From Pseudomonas laurylsulfativorans (GTDB taxonomy: Bacteria > Pseudomonadota > Gammaproteobacteria > Pseudomonadales > Pseudomonadaceae): a stretch of 64,000 nt of DNA. Made by a program: the position numbers and the translations under genes. The stretch lies in NCBI RefSeq assembly GCF_002906155.1, contig NZ_MUJK01000003.1:310001-374000 (forward strand). Reading direction: 5' to 3'. Below, one piece after another: positions 25,587 through 34,042 of the stretch (positions are counted from its first letter, which is position 1; every line of letters starts with the position of its first letter). The notes beneath the pieces were generated by a model. That model ran no database searches and was not told where the DNA came from. It saw only the letters and a list, made by a program, of their open reading frames with translations.

Positions 25587-26305
25587 AGCCAGGCGTTTTG
25601 CTGATGCTGTTGTGCCTGGCGCTGTCGGGGTGTCGCCAACCCAATCTGCTCGAAGGGCTGGATCAGCAGCAGGCCAATGAAGTGCTGTCGGTGCTGCAGC
25701 GCAATAACATTGCTGCGGTGAAAGTCGATGCTGGCAAAACCGGCTATGCGGTGAAAATCAATCAGGTCGATTTTTCCGCGGCGGTCGATTTGCTCAACCT
25801 CTATTCCTTGCCTTCGCGGCCGCGCCTGCAAGTGGCGGAGATGTTTCCTGCCGACTCGCTGGTGGCCTCGCCCCGCGCTGAAAAAGCCCGGCTTTATTCG
25901 GCGCTGGAGCAGCGCATCGAACAGTCGCTGGGTGTACTCGAAGGCGTGGTGTCGGCGCGAGTGCACGTCAGTTACGACCTGGAGGCCGGCGAAGGCGGGC
26001 GCAAGAAGCCGCCCGTCCACCTCTCGGCAGTGGCGATCCATGAGCTCGACGTCGATCCGCAATTGCTGATCACCGACATCAAGCGTTTTCTCAAGAACAG
26101 TTTTGCGGCGGTCGAATACGAGAACATCTCGGTGGTACTGTCCAGGCGCTCGCCGACCCAGCATATCGCGCCGTCCGCGGCCGCCACGCAAGGGCATTCG
26201 CACTGGATCTCGTGGTTGTCCGCGGTGACCGCATTGCTGTTGGCCAGTGGCGCAGCCTGGGCTTACCGCCAATCAAGCGCAGGGCAGCGTAATGTCGCAC
26301 GCTGA
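25583..26305 (+). CDS. sctJ: SctJ (PrgK family), inner-membrane ring lipoprotein
   Basis: A 240-residue lipoprotein (PrgK is 252). The lipobox LSGC places the modified Cys at residue 17. Two YscJ/FliF ring domains follow, with LLNLYSLPSRPRLQVAEMFP and RIEQSLGVLEGVVSARVHVS, and a C-terminal membrane helix at about 205-230. It overlaps sctI and sctK. Confidence 0.95.
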   Translation: MKPGVLLMLLCLALSGCRQPNLLEGLDQQQANEVLSVLQRNNIAAVKVDAGKTGYAVKINQVDFSAAVDLLNLYSLPSRPRLQVAEMFPADSLVASPRAEKARLYSALEQRIEQSLGVLEGVVSARVHVSYDLEAGEGGRKKPPVHLSAVAIHELDVDPQLLITDIKRFLKNSFAAVEYENISVVLSRRSPTQHIAPSAAATQGHSHWISWLSAVTALLLASGAAWAYRQSSAGQRNVAR

Positions 26306-26858
26306 GTGTTTATCGGAGATTCTCGCCGAGCCCCTGAGCTATCTGCATCCGCAGCGCCTGCCTTTGCCGGAGGAATTTACCGGGCCTGAGGCACGCGGTC
26401 TGCTCAACCGAATACTGCTCGAAGGTCTTGAAAAACGGTGGGCGTCGCCTGCGACTCCGCTGACGGCCGTGGCACGGCAATGGGTTCGCCATTGGCGACA
26501 GTTGCCTGATATCGCAAGGCTGATGGGCGCTTATCGCTTGATGCCCGATCTGGCGCGAGGCGCGACGTTGCTTCGCCTGCCATTGCCTCTACGTCGGTTC
26601 GCCGGTTGCAGCCTGGGTGTTCGATGCGCCCTGCCGATCGGGAACTCGCCTGTTTCGATAGAACAGGTCGAAGCCGCCGGCCTCAATGCGTTGTGGAGTT
26701 GGTACGAGCAGGTACCGCCAGTCTTGCTCGAACGCCTGCCCCTGCAATTTTCCGAACCGGTTGTTCGCCTGCACAGGCAGTGGCCGGTCACGCAACCCGA
26801 TACAGCTCTTTTCTTTTTGGCGGTGCAACATGCTCGACGCTATCCGAACCCTGACTGA
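26292..26858 (+). CDS. sctK: SctK (OrgA family), sorting platform protein
   Basis: A 188-residue protein at the OrgA position (Salmonella OrgA is 199). Sequence features are weak, but the N-terminal LSEILAEPLSYLHPQRLPLP and the Trp/Arg-rich middle are compatible with SctK, which bridges SctD and SctQ. It overlaps sctJ by 14 bases and sctL by 29 bases. The ATG at 26292 gives the family-like start. Confidence 0.8.
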   Translation: MSHAECLSEILAEPLSYLHPQRLPLPEEFTGPEARGLLNRILLEGLEKRWASPATPLTAVARQWVRHWRQLPDIARLMGAYRLMPDLARGATLLRLPLPLRRFAGCSLGVRCALPIGNSPVSIEQVEAAGLNALWSWYEQVPPVLLERLPLQFSEPVVRLHRQWPVTQPDTALFFLAVQHARRYPNPD

Positions 26859-27549
26859 CCTTCCCGTGGCGAGCGATGCGCTTGTGTCCCGCGAAGACAT
26901 CGTCGCCGCACGTCGGCGTCGAGCGTTGCAGCAACAGGCTCAGCGCTGGGCCCGTGATTGTGTAGAGCAGGCTCGGCGTGACGCCGAAGCGGTTCACGCC
27001 CATGCCTTTTCGCAAGGCTATGCCGACGGCATCTTGCGCGTCATGGAGCATCTGGCTAACGGCTTGCTGGCGTCGCAGGCGTTGGGGCAGCAATTGCGCA
27101 GCGACCTTGCGCAGTCCGCTCGCGATTTGCTCACAGACGCGCTGAAGCGTCCCGAATGGCTGGACGAAATGTTAGAGCGTTGGCTGACGACACAACCGGC
27201 CGGCACCGGCGCAGTGTTGCACGTGTTGCTGCCGATGCATTGTCGGCCGCAGGGCAATGAACTTCGCGAGCGCTTGAGCAGGCTCTGGTCCGGCGAACTG
27301 GTCATCGACTATCACCCGCAAGAGCGCTATGTGGCGAGGCTTGCGGATCAACTGCTGGAATTCGATCTTGAAACGACGAGGCAACGACTGGAGCCGCGCT
27401 TGCTGGCGTGCGTGGCGAATCTGCCGGAATCGGTGCGCGCTCTGGACCGGGCTTCCATGCAGGCGCTCACGGATCTGTATTCGACCTTTGCCGAACGCTC
27501 GGCCGGTTGCACTGAAACTGCCCCGACCGAGGTTCGCCATGAAGATTGA
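26830..27549 (+). CDS. sctL: SctL (OrgB family), ATPase stator protein
   Basis: A 239-residue protein (OrgB is 226) of the FliH/SctL class. The N-terminal half is a charged helix rich in Ala, Arg and Gln (REDIVAARRRRALQQQAQRW), followed by the GYADG motif typical of SctL proteins, and a C-terminal domain that binds SctN. The start lies within sctK, and the end overlaps the next gene by 11 bases. Confidence 0.85.
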   Translation: MLDAIRTLTDLPVASDALVSREDIVAARRRRALQQQAQRWARDCVEQARRDAEAVHAHAFSQGYADGILRVMEHLANGLLASQALGQQLRSDLAQSARDLLTDALKRPEWLDEMLERWLTTQPAGTGAVLHVLLPMHCRPQGNELRERLSRLWSGELVIDYHPQERYVARLADQLLEFDLETTRQRLEPRLLACVANLPESVRALDRASMQALTDLYSTFAERSAGCTETAPTEVRHED

Positions 27550-27976
27550 AAGCGGTTTGAGTCTGCGCACGGTTGAGCGCGGGGCGCGCGCAACGGTCGA
27601 GTCGCTTGAGTCTCGTGTGCTTGCGGCCAGCCAGAACGTGCCTGAAAACAAGCGCCCGGACCCCGAATTCGAGCGCTTGTATGAGCGGCTGTCAGCCATG
27701 GAGGGGCAGGGAGAAAAGGCCATCCATGCGTTTCTCCGTTCGCTTCGAGGTGCAGATGGAGAGTCACCCGCGTACCCCACTGCCAAGGCGTTGATGGCAG
27801 TCACACTCCAGGTGCTGTTTCGATTGAAGGACGACGGTCTGGAAAAGTCGCAGCTTTATAAGGAAATCAAAGGGGCCAATGGCCTGGCGTTCGCCATGGA
27901 CGCCTTCGTCAAGGGCTTCATGCGTGAGGTGTTTCAACCGATGGAGGATGAGGCTTGGGAGAAGAGTGAGTGGTGA
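27539..27976 (+). CDS. orgC: OrgC-like protein
   Basis: A 145-residue protein directly after sctL, as orgC (about 150 residues) follows orgB in SPI-1. It is mostly helical: LESRVLAASQNVPENK, LYERLSAMEGQGEKAIHAF and GLAFAMDAFVKGFMREVFQP. Salmonella OrgC is an early secreted protein that promotes needle polymerisation. The assignment is by position, length and general character, so it is less sure than for neighbouring genes. Confidence 0.62.
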   Translation: MKIESGLSLRTVERGARATVESLESRVLAASQNVPENKRPDPEFERLYERLSAMEGQGEKAIHAFLRSLRGADGESPAYPTAKALMAVTLQVLFRLKDDGLEKSQLYKEIKGANGLAFAMDAFVKGFMREVFQPMEDEAWEKSEW

Positions 27977-28019
27977 GGCCGAGCAGTAAACATTTATTTA
28001 GCTGATCAGGGAAGCGACG

Positions 28020-29402
28020 ATGATTGACTCGATTGGTGGTTCAACTGGAAATATCTTTGCTATTTCGGGCAATGACACTTCACGTGTCAGTTCAGCGAGC
28101 AACCGTTTGATAGACGCTCCTGATATCGCAAGCCCGGGTTTTCAAGCGCGAGCACTGGGATCCCCCAGGGAAGTAGCCGCGGGGATGACGCTCCTGGAGC
28201 GCAGGGTTGCGATTGAGTTGCAGGTGATCGAGGCAGGGCAGGGCGAGACAGACCAAACTTTGGCGACAGCGGTGCGGGGCTTCATTGAGGGGGAGGGCTT
28301 GCCGAGAGAGGGGGAATCTAGTGAGTTATTCACTAGAGCCGCCGAGTTGAATGCTCTTGATACCCAGCAAACCCGCGAAAGTCGAATGCAGTCCATTGTT
28401 GATGCGGGCTTGGAGTTGCTTGAGAGCGCCCGAGGGCCCGGGCTGAACCTGCTTAATGTTACGGCACGCACAGGCCTGGTCGTCGCGCTGACCACAGTAT
28501 TACGTCAGTTGGTCGGTTATTACGTGGAGAAAGCTATCCGGGAGGGCGACTCACCCGAGGCATCTCGCGCATGGGAGGTGGCCGCCATAACGATGATTGG
28601 ACCCGCGATGAGTCTGATGGGCGCCATCCGCGACGAGTGCGCGGGAACGGCCAGCCTTCAGTCACGACTGGGGCGCGTTTGCATGGCCAGCATTACGATG
28701 GGCGCGCTGATTGCCGCGCACGTGACCGGTGCTTCGAGCACCATGCTTTCGAGCATCATCAATACCAATATCTATACGGTGGCTCGAGATCTGGGCAACG
28801 CCTTCTTCCCTTTGCAGGACAACGCAGGCGCAGCCAGTGCCGGCGCTACCGGGGTAACCACGGTAGCTTTTGGCACAGTGCAATATCTGCTGGCGGAGCT
28901 GGGAGCCTTGATGCCGCTGAGCGGTCCGGGTCGATACGCGGCCGAACTTGGCTACAGCCTGGGCGCGGATGTCATCCAGGGGGTACTGAATGCCACGGGC
29001 GCTGTCATTGACGATTTCATCTTTATCCTGTGCAGAAGCTGGCCCTTGCTGTCTCCTTCGGCTGGACTGGACTCAGTGCTGTCCGACCCGGAGTCACTGC
29101 AGCAAAGTGTGCTGCAAGTACGTGCCGGGGCACGCCTGCCGTCAGGTGAGCAACTGGCCAGTGCATTTCTCAATGTCAACGCGTCCCGAACCTCGGCGTT
29201 TCAGGCCCTCAATCTTGCAGTGGCCGCGGCAGCCGTCGAGTTGGCCTTGACTGATCTGGGTGAGGGTACTCAAGGTCATGTTGTGAATGTCTGTGTAATG
29301 CTGATGCTGATGCTCATCTACTTTCCGTTCATCTGGAGTTGTTCCCAGCGTACTGACAATCAATGGTCGCCCGAGCAATTGCGCGAGAATCCTGCGCCGT
29401 AA
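28020..29402 (+). CDS. Unrecognised membrane protein, candidate type III effector
   Basis: A 460-residue protein of unknown function, last gene of the island, 43 bases after orgC, with GGAAG before the ATG. The first 35 residues are rich in Ser, Asn, Ile and Thr ([18 protein letters not shown]), which fits a type III secretion signal and not a Sec signal. Several hydrophobic stretches follow: about 235-260 ([16 protein letters not shown]), 275-305, 400-415 and a strong one at about 425-445 ([16 protein letters not shown]). No catalytic motif was recognised. It could be a membrane-targeted effector or an unusual translocon accessory protein. Confidence 0.6.
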   Translation: MIDSIGGSTGNIFAISGNDTSRVSSASNRLIDAPDIASPGFQARALGSPREVAAGMTLLERRVAIELQVIEAGQGETDQTLATAVRGFIEGEGLPREGESSELFTRAAELNALDTQQTRESRMQSIVDAGLELLESARGPGLNLLNVTARTGLVVALTTVLRQLVGYYVEKAIREGDSPEASRAWEVAAITMIGPAMSLMGAIRDECAGTASLQSRLGRVCMASITMGALIAAHVTGASSTMLSSIINTNIYTVARDLGNAFFPLQDNAGAASAGATGVTTVAFGTVQYLLAELGALMPLSGPGRYAAELGYSLGADVIQGVLNATGAVIDDFIFILCRSWPLLSPSAGLDSVLSDPESLQQSVLQVRAGARLPSGEQLASAFLNVNASRTSAFQALNLAVAAAAVELALTDLGEGTQGHVVNVCVMLMLMLIYFPFIWSCSQRTDNQWSPEQLRENPAP

Positions 29403-29480
29403 AGGCTTTGCCTGGTGTCGTCAAGAATGTGGAGTGGGGCAGGGCTCATACATGTCCTCGCCTGTCCCCCTCCACCCGGC

Positions 29481-29486
29481 TATAAT
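29481..29486 (+). promoter_or_regulatory. Probable -10 box of pyrD
   Basis: A perfect TATAAT lies 37 bases before the pyrD ATG. The -35 region is poor (TCGCCT or similar at 16-18 base spacing), so activity may need an activator or an initiation-nucleotide effect. Confidence 0.5.
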
Positions 29487-29523
29487 CGCCGCCACTTTTC
29501 ACCGCCCTGAGTCAAACCCGCCC

Positions 29524-30543
29524 ATGTACACCCTGGCCCGTCAGCTGTTGTTCAAACTTTCCCCGGAAACCTCCCACGATCTGTCCCTGGACTTGATCGG
29601 CGCGGGCGGGCGTCTTGGGCTCAACGGCTTGCTGTGCAAGGCCCCGGCGAAAATGCCGGTGAATGTCATGGGCCTGGACTTCCCCAATCCGGTGGGGCTG
29701 GCCGCCGGCCTGGACAAGAATGGCGCGGCCATCGATGGTTTCGCCCAACTGGGTTTCGGTTTTGTCGAAATCGGTACCATCACCCCGCGTCCGCAGCCGG
29801 GCAACCCGAAGCCACGCCTGTTCCGTTTGCCGGAAGCCGAGGCAATCATCAATCGCATGGGCTTCAACAACCTCGGCGTCGATCACCTGCTGGCCCGCGT
29901 GGCGGCAGCCAAGTACAGGGGCGTGCTGGGCATCAACATCGGCAAGAACTTCGATACGCCGGTCGAGCGCGCCGTGGATGATTACCTGATCTGCCTGGAC
30001 AAGGTTTACGCCCACGCCAGCTATGTGACGGTCAACGTCAGTTCGCCGAACACGCCGGGCCTGCGCAGCCTGCAATTCGGTGATTCGCTCAAGCAGTTGC
30101 TGGCTGATCTGGCCGAGCGCCGCGCGGAACTGGCCTTGCGTCATGGCAAGCATGTACCGCTGGCAATCAAGATCGCGCCGGACATGAACGACGAAGAAAC
30201 CGCACAGGTTGCGCAAGCGCTGATCGAAACAGGAATGGATGCGGTCATCGCCACCAACACCACCCTGAGCCGCGTAGGCGTCGAAGGCATGGAGCATGGA
30301 GACGAGGCTGGTGGTCTGTCCGGCGCACCGGTTCGCGACAAGAGCACCCATACCGTGAAAGTGTTGGCTGCGGAGTTGGGTGGTCGCCTGCCGATCATCG
30401 CTGCCGGTGGCATTACCGAAGGCAAGCACGCGGCGGAGAAAATCACCGCAGGCGCGAGCCTGGTGCAGATCTATTCGGGCTTCATCTACAAAGGCCCGGC
30501 GTTGATTCGTGAGTCGGTAGACGCCATCGCAGCCCTGCGCTGA
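29524..30543 (+). CDS. pyrD: Dihydroorotate dehydrogenase, class 2 (quinone-dependent)
   Basis: A 339-residue membrane-associated flavoenzyme that oxidises dihydroorotate to orotate with ubiquinone, the fourth step of pyrimidine synthesis. It carries the N-terminal helices for quinone access ([20 protein letters not shown]), the FMN-binding [10 protein letters not shown] and the family signature [15 protein letters not shown], with the catalytic serine of class 2 enzymes in the latter. It marks the right border of the island; rmf and rlmL follow as usual in Pseudomonas. Confidence 0.97.
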   Translation: MYTLARQLLFKLSPETSHDLSLDLIGAGGRLGLNGLLCKAPAKMPVNVMGLDFPNPVGLAAGLDKNGAAIDGFAQLGFGFVEIGTITPRPQPGNPKPRLFRLPEAEAIINRMGFNNLGVDHLLARVAAAKYRGVLGINIGKNFDTPVERAVDDYLICLDKVYAHASYVTVNVSSPNTPGLRSLQFGDSLKQLLADLAERRAELALRHGKHVPLAIKIAPDMNDEETAQVAQALIETGMDAVIATNTTLSRVGVEGMEHGDEAGGLSGAPVRDKSTHTVKVLAAELGGRLPIIAAGGITEGKHAAEKITAGASLVQIYSGFIYKGPALIRESVDAIAALR

Positions 30544-30556
30544 AGAATAGGCAAAC

Positions 30557-30677
30557 TGTGGCGAGGGGGGCTTGCCCCCGTTGGGCTGCGAAGCGGCCCC
30601 GAAACCAAACGACTCGGTGTGCCAGGAAAAACACGACTGCTTCGCAGCCGAACGGGGGCAAGCCCCCTCGTCACAAA
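30557..30677. repeat. REPIN after pyrD
   Basis: Inverted arms TGGCGAGGGGGGCTTGCCCC and GGGGGCAAGCCCCCTCGTCA flank a core with a second inverted pair (GCTGCGAAGC / GCTTCGCAGC). It belongs to the GGGGGCTTGCCCCC REP subclass also found at 52957. Confidence 0.8.
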
Positions 30678-30705
30678 GGTTTGTCGCGGTGTTTCTGGCA
30701 GGCAT

Positions 30706-30730
30706 AAAAAAGGGCTCCTTGAAGGAGCCC
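30706..30730 (-). terminator. Intrinsic terminator of rmf
   Basis: On the minus strand GGGCTCC-TTCAA-GGAGCCC is followed by six T residues (30711-30706). It lies about 90 bases after the rmf stop. Confidence 0.85.
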
Positions 30731-30818
30731 CTGGGCCGGAGCCCGCGGTCCGGATGGGACACGCATGGTTAATTCAGTACAAAATCAAATTGTCGTGTCG
30801 GAGTGTTGTGCCCTGTAA

Positions 30819-31034
30819 TTAGCCGACGGCGTGAAGTTCGTTGAGTCTGTGGATTCCTGCAGTGCCGGTCATACCGTCCCAGTTGTCGCCGCGTCCTTCT
30901 CGCCAGCCGTTAATCCAGGCTTGACGTACCGACGGTAGAGTAAATGGGCAAAGCTCACGGGATTTACCACCAACGCCATATTGATATCCGCGCAAAAATG
31001 CTCTTTCCAACGGATCACGCTTAAGTCTTCTCAT
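30819..31034 (-). CDS. rmf: Ribosome modulation factor
   Basis: A 71-residue basic protein that joins 70S ribosomes into inactive 100S dimers in stationary phase or starvation. The conserved LERAFLRGYQYGVGGKSREL and QAWINGWREGRGDNW are present. It is preceded by a long structured leader on the minus strand (31074-31164) and followed by a terminator. Confidence 0.97.
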   Translation of the reverse strand: MRRLKRDPLERAFLRGYQYGVGGKSRELCPFTLPSVRQAWINGWREGRGDNWDGMTGTAGIHRLNELHAVG

Positions 31035-31073
31035 AGGGTGTAGCCCTCACTTGTTGACTGTATTCATCGCGTC

Positions 31074-31164
31074 GACCTCTAAAGAGGTCTGGCAGAAAAA
31101 CTCTGCCGTTGGGGCTCGTTGCCGGCGTGACGAGCCAAGGTGTTGGCGTCATTGCGGCGCCAAC
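31074..31164 (-). ncRNA. Structured 5' leader of rmf (rmf RNA motif)
   Basis: Four successive hairpins lie on the minus strand before rmf: stems at 31164-31158/31148-31142, 31136-31130/31119-31113, 31107-31102/31096-31091 and 31089-31083/31080-31074, all perfect 6-7 bp pairs. A conserved structured element upstream of rmf has been described in Pseudomonas as the rmf RNA motif, and position and strand fit. Its ligand or mechanism is not known. Confidence 0.7.
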
Positions 31165-31275
31165 CTGTATTGAGTTCTAACCAATGCGTCACATCGAGGG
31201 AATGATCGTTTTGTCATAAGGACGTAACTATTGATGTGTTAAGGCCATAAGTAACAGTGTGTTTTTAGCGTATTT

Positions 31276-31563
31276 ATTGGCCAAACCCCGGTATGATCGG
31301 CCCTGCACTGGATGATGGGCTTAATCCTTTAGTGAGAATGGCTCCCGTTGCCGGGAAGCACTATTCGACGAAGGGTCGACTTATGACATTTTATTGCATC
31401 AACTTTTTTATCTGTCCTTGCATCTAAGCTCATTTAACCCGAGCAGCAGGGGTGGAACGGCACACCTTCGTGCCACGCGGGCGCTCTTCGAGAAAAGCGC
31501 CTGATTGAAAACCGGACCGGCAATGCGTTGCCCGGTCACTCAGCTAAAGGTTCTGGAATTCCC
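31276..31563 (+). promoter_or_regulatory. Promoter and structured leader upstream of rlmL
   Basis: The intergenic space from 31035 to 31563 holds no gene. Its right part includes three hairpins close together: 31459-31474 (GGCAC/GTGCC), 31480-31501 (GGCGCT/AGCGCC) and 31515-31537 (GACCGGCAA/TTGCCCGGTC, one bulge). They lie 27-105 bases before the rlmL ATG and would be part of its mRNA. A TATGAT box is visible near 31292 but no clear -35. Confidence 0.5.
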
Positions 31564-33834
31564 ATGTCCGATCATTTCGAACTCTTCCTCACTTGCCCAA
31601 AAGGCCTCGAAGGCCTGCTCATCGAGGAAGCCGTCGGGCTTGGCCTTGAGGAAGCGCGGGAACACACCTCTGCCGTGCGCGGCATGGCCACCATGGAAAC
31701 CGCTTATCGCCTGTGCCTGTGGTCGCGCCTGGCCAACCGCGTGCTGCTGGTGCTCAAGCGTTTCCCGATGAAGGACGCCGAAGACCTGTACCACGGCGTG
31801 CTGGACATCGAGTGGCAAGACCACATGCTCAATGACGGCACCCTGGCCGTCGAATTCAGTGGCCATGGCTCGGGTATCGACAACACCCACTTCGGCGCGC
31901 TGAAGGTCAAGGACGCCATCGTCGACAAACTGCGCACCCCGCAAGGCGACCGTCCGTCCATCGACAAGCTCAATCCGGACCTGCGCATTCACCTGCGCCT
32001 GGACCGTGGCGAAGCCATTCTGTCCCTCGACCTCTCCGGCCACAGCCTGCACCAGCGCGGCTATCGCCTGCAGCAAGGTGCGGCACCTCTGAAGGAAAAC
32101 CTCGCGGCCGCCATCCTGATCCGTTCCGGCTGGCCACGTATCGCGGCCGAAGGCGGCGCACTGGCCGACCCGATGTGCGGTGTCGGTACCTTTTTGGTCG
32201 AAGCGGCGATGATCGCCGCCGATATCGCGCCGAACCTGCGTCGCGAACAGTGGGGCTTCACCGCCTGGCTCGGGCACGTACCGGCGCTGTGGAAAAAACT
32301 CCATGAAGAAGCGTCCGAACGCGCCGCTGCCGGTCTGGCCAAGCCGCCGCTGTGGATTCGCGGTTACGAAGCCGACCCGCGCCTGATTCAACCGGGCCGC
32401 AACAACGTCGAGCGTGCCGGACTGAGCGAGTGGATCAAGATCTATCAGGGCGAAGTCGCGACGTTCGAGCCGCGTCCGGACCAGAACCAGAAAGGCCTGG
32501 TGATCTGCAACCCTCCGTACGGCGAGCGTCTGGGCGACGAGGCGAGCCTGCTCTACCTCTACCAGAACCTCGGCGAGCGCCTGCGTCAGGCCTGCCTGAA
32601 CTGGGAAGCGGCGGTGTTCACCGGCGCGCCGGACCTGGGCAAGCGCATGGGCATCCGCAGCCACAAGCAGTATTCGTTCTGGAACGGCGCCTTGCCGTGC
32701 AAGCTGTTGCTGATCAAGGTGTTGCCGGACCAGTTCGTCACCGGCGAGCGCCGTACCCCGGAGCAGCGCCAGGTCGAGCGTGAGCAAGCCGCCTACGATC
32801 AGGCGCCAAACGAGCCGCAGGAACGCAAGTTCAACAAGAACGGCAACCCGATCAAACCGACGCCGGCACCGGCTCCGGTGGTCGAGCAACCGCGCCTGAG
32901 CGAAGGCGGGCAGATGTTTGCCAACCGCCTGCAAAAGAATCTCAAGACCCTGGGCAAGTGGGTCAAGCGTGAAGGCATTGACTGCTACCGCGTCTACGAT
33001 GCCGACATGCCGGAATACTCCATGGCCATCGACCTGTATCACGATTGGGTCCATGTTCAGGAGTACGCCGCACCGAAATCCATCGACCCGGAAAAAGCTT
33101 CGGCCCGCATGTTCGATGCCCTGGCGGCGATTCCGCAGGCGTTGAACATCGACAAGAGCCACGTGGTGGTCAAGCGCCGCGAGCGTCAGAGCGGCACCAA
33201 GCAGTACGAGCGCCAGGCGGCGCAAGGCAAGTTCGTCGAGGTCAATGAAGGCGGCGTGAAGCTGCTGGTGAACCTCACCGACTACCTCGACACCGGCCTG
33301 TTCCTCGATCATCGGCCGATGCGCATGCGTATCCAAAAAGAGGCGGCCGGCAAACGCTTCCTCAATCTGTTCTGCTACACCGCGACGGCCAGCGTGCATG
33401 CGGCCAAGGGCGGCGCGCGCAGCACCACCAGTGTCGACCTGTCGAAAACCTATCTGGACTGGGCGCGTCGCAACCTGTCGCTGAACGGTTTTTCCGACAA
33501 GAACCGCCTGGAGCAGGGCGATGTGATGGCGTGGCTGGAAGCCAGTCGTGACGAGTACGACCTGATCTTCATCGACCCGCCGACGTTCTCCAACTCCAAG
33601 CGCATGGAAGGCGTGTTCGACGTGCAGCGCGATCAGGTGCAACTGATCGACCTGGCCATGGCGCGTCTGGCGCCTGGTGGTGTGTTGTACTTCTCCAACA
33701 ACTTCCGCAAGTTCGAACTGGAAGCCAACCTCGGCGAGCGCTATGCGGTCGAAGAGATCACCGCCCAGACCATCGATCCGGATTTTGCCCGCAACGCCAA
33801 GATTCATCGCGCCTGGAAAATCACGGCTCGTTGA
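31564..33834 (+). CDS. rlmL: RlmKL, bifunctional 23S rRNA (guanine) methyltransferase
   Basis: A 756-residue fusion enzyme that makes m2G2445 (N-terminal half) and m7G2069 (C-terminal half) in 23S rRNA. It has a THUMP domain at residues 50-170, the first methyltransferase with DPMCGVGTFLVEAA and the NPPYGERL motif near residue 320, and the second with FLNLFCYTATASVHAAKGGA and IDPPTFSNSKR. The ATG at 31564 follows GGTTCTGGAATTCCC; an upstream in-frame start would add 12 residues. Confidence 0.96.
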   Translation: MSDHFELFLTCPKGLEGLLIEEAVGLGLEEAREHTSAVRGMATMETAYRLCLWSRLANRVLLVLKRFPMKDAEDLYHGVLDIEWQDHMLNDGTLAVEFSGHGSGIDNTHFGALKVKDAIVDKLRTPQGDRPSIDKLNPDLRIHLRLDRGEAILSLDLSGHSLHQRGYRLQQGAAPLKENLAAAILIRSGWPRIAAEGGALADPMCGVGTFLVEAAMIAADIAPNLRREQWGFTAWLGHVPALWKKLHEEASERAAAGLAKPPLWIRGYEADPRLIQPGRNNVERAGLSEWIKIYQGEVATFEPRPDQNQKGLVICNPPYGERLGDEASLLYLYQNLGERLRQACLNWEAAVFTGAPDLGKRMGIRSHKQYSFWNGALPCKLLLIKVLPDQFVTGERRTPEQRQVEREQAAYDQAPNEPQERKFNKNGNPIKPTPAPAPVVEQPRLSEGGQMFANRLQKNLKTLGKWVKREGIDCYRVYDADMPEYSMAIDLYHDWVHVQEYAAPKSIDPEKASARMFDALAAIPQALNIDKSHVVVKRRERQSGTKQYERQAAQGKFVEVNEGGVKLLVNLTDYLDTGLFLDHRPMRMRIQKEAAGKRFLNLFCYTATASVHAAKGGARSTTSVDLSKTYLDWARRNLSLNGFSDKNRLEQGDVMAWLEASRDEYDLIFIDPPTFSNSKRMEGVFDVQRDQVQLIDLAMARLAPGGVLYFSNNFRKFELEANLGERYAVEEITAQTIDPDFARNAKIHRAWKITAR

Positions 33835-33845
33835 TACCTGGATCC

Positions 33846-33946
33846 CTGTAGGAGCGAGCTTGCTCGCGATGGACCCGAAAGCGCCGCGTGTATTCAGAAA
33901 GCACGCGTTATCGTTATCGACCATCGCGAGCAAGCTCGCTCCTACG
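33846..33946. repeat. Long REPIN after rlmL
   Basis: Arms CTGTAGGAGCGAGCTTGCTC and GCGAGCAAGCTCGCTCCTAC flank a core ending CGTTATCGTTATCGACCATC. The core is shared with the repeats at 36463, 38672 and 41095. Confidence 0.85.
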
Positions 33947-34042
33947 GGGCCCTTCAGCGCTAGCCAAATTAGTGGCTAATAGCTATAACTCAACTCATGG
34001 CCAAAGGGCTTCCCCGCACCTGGCGTTTTGAGTTTGCGTTCT

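Noticed and set aside
31540..33933. 797-residue frame antisense to rlmL, and similar long antisense frames over xdhB, smc, ligA and sctV
   Set aside because: High-GC genes of Pseudomonas commonly leave the opposite strand open. These translations are rich in His, Arg, Gln and Ala without domains, and have no ribosome binding sites.
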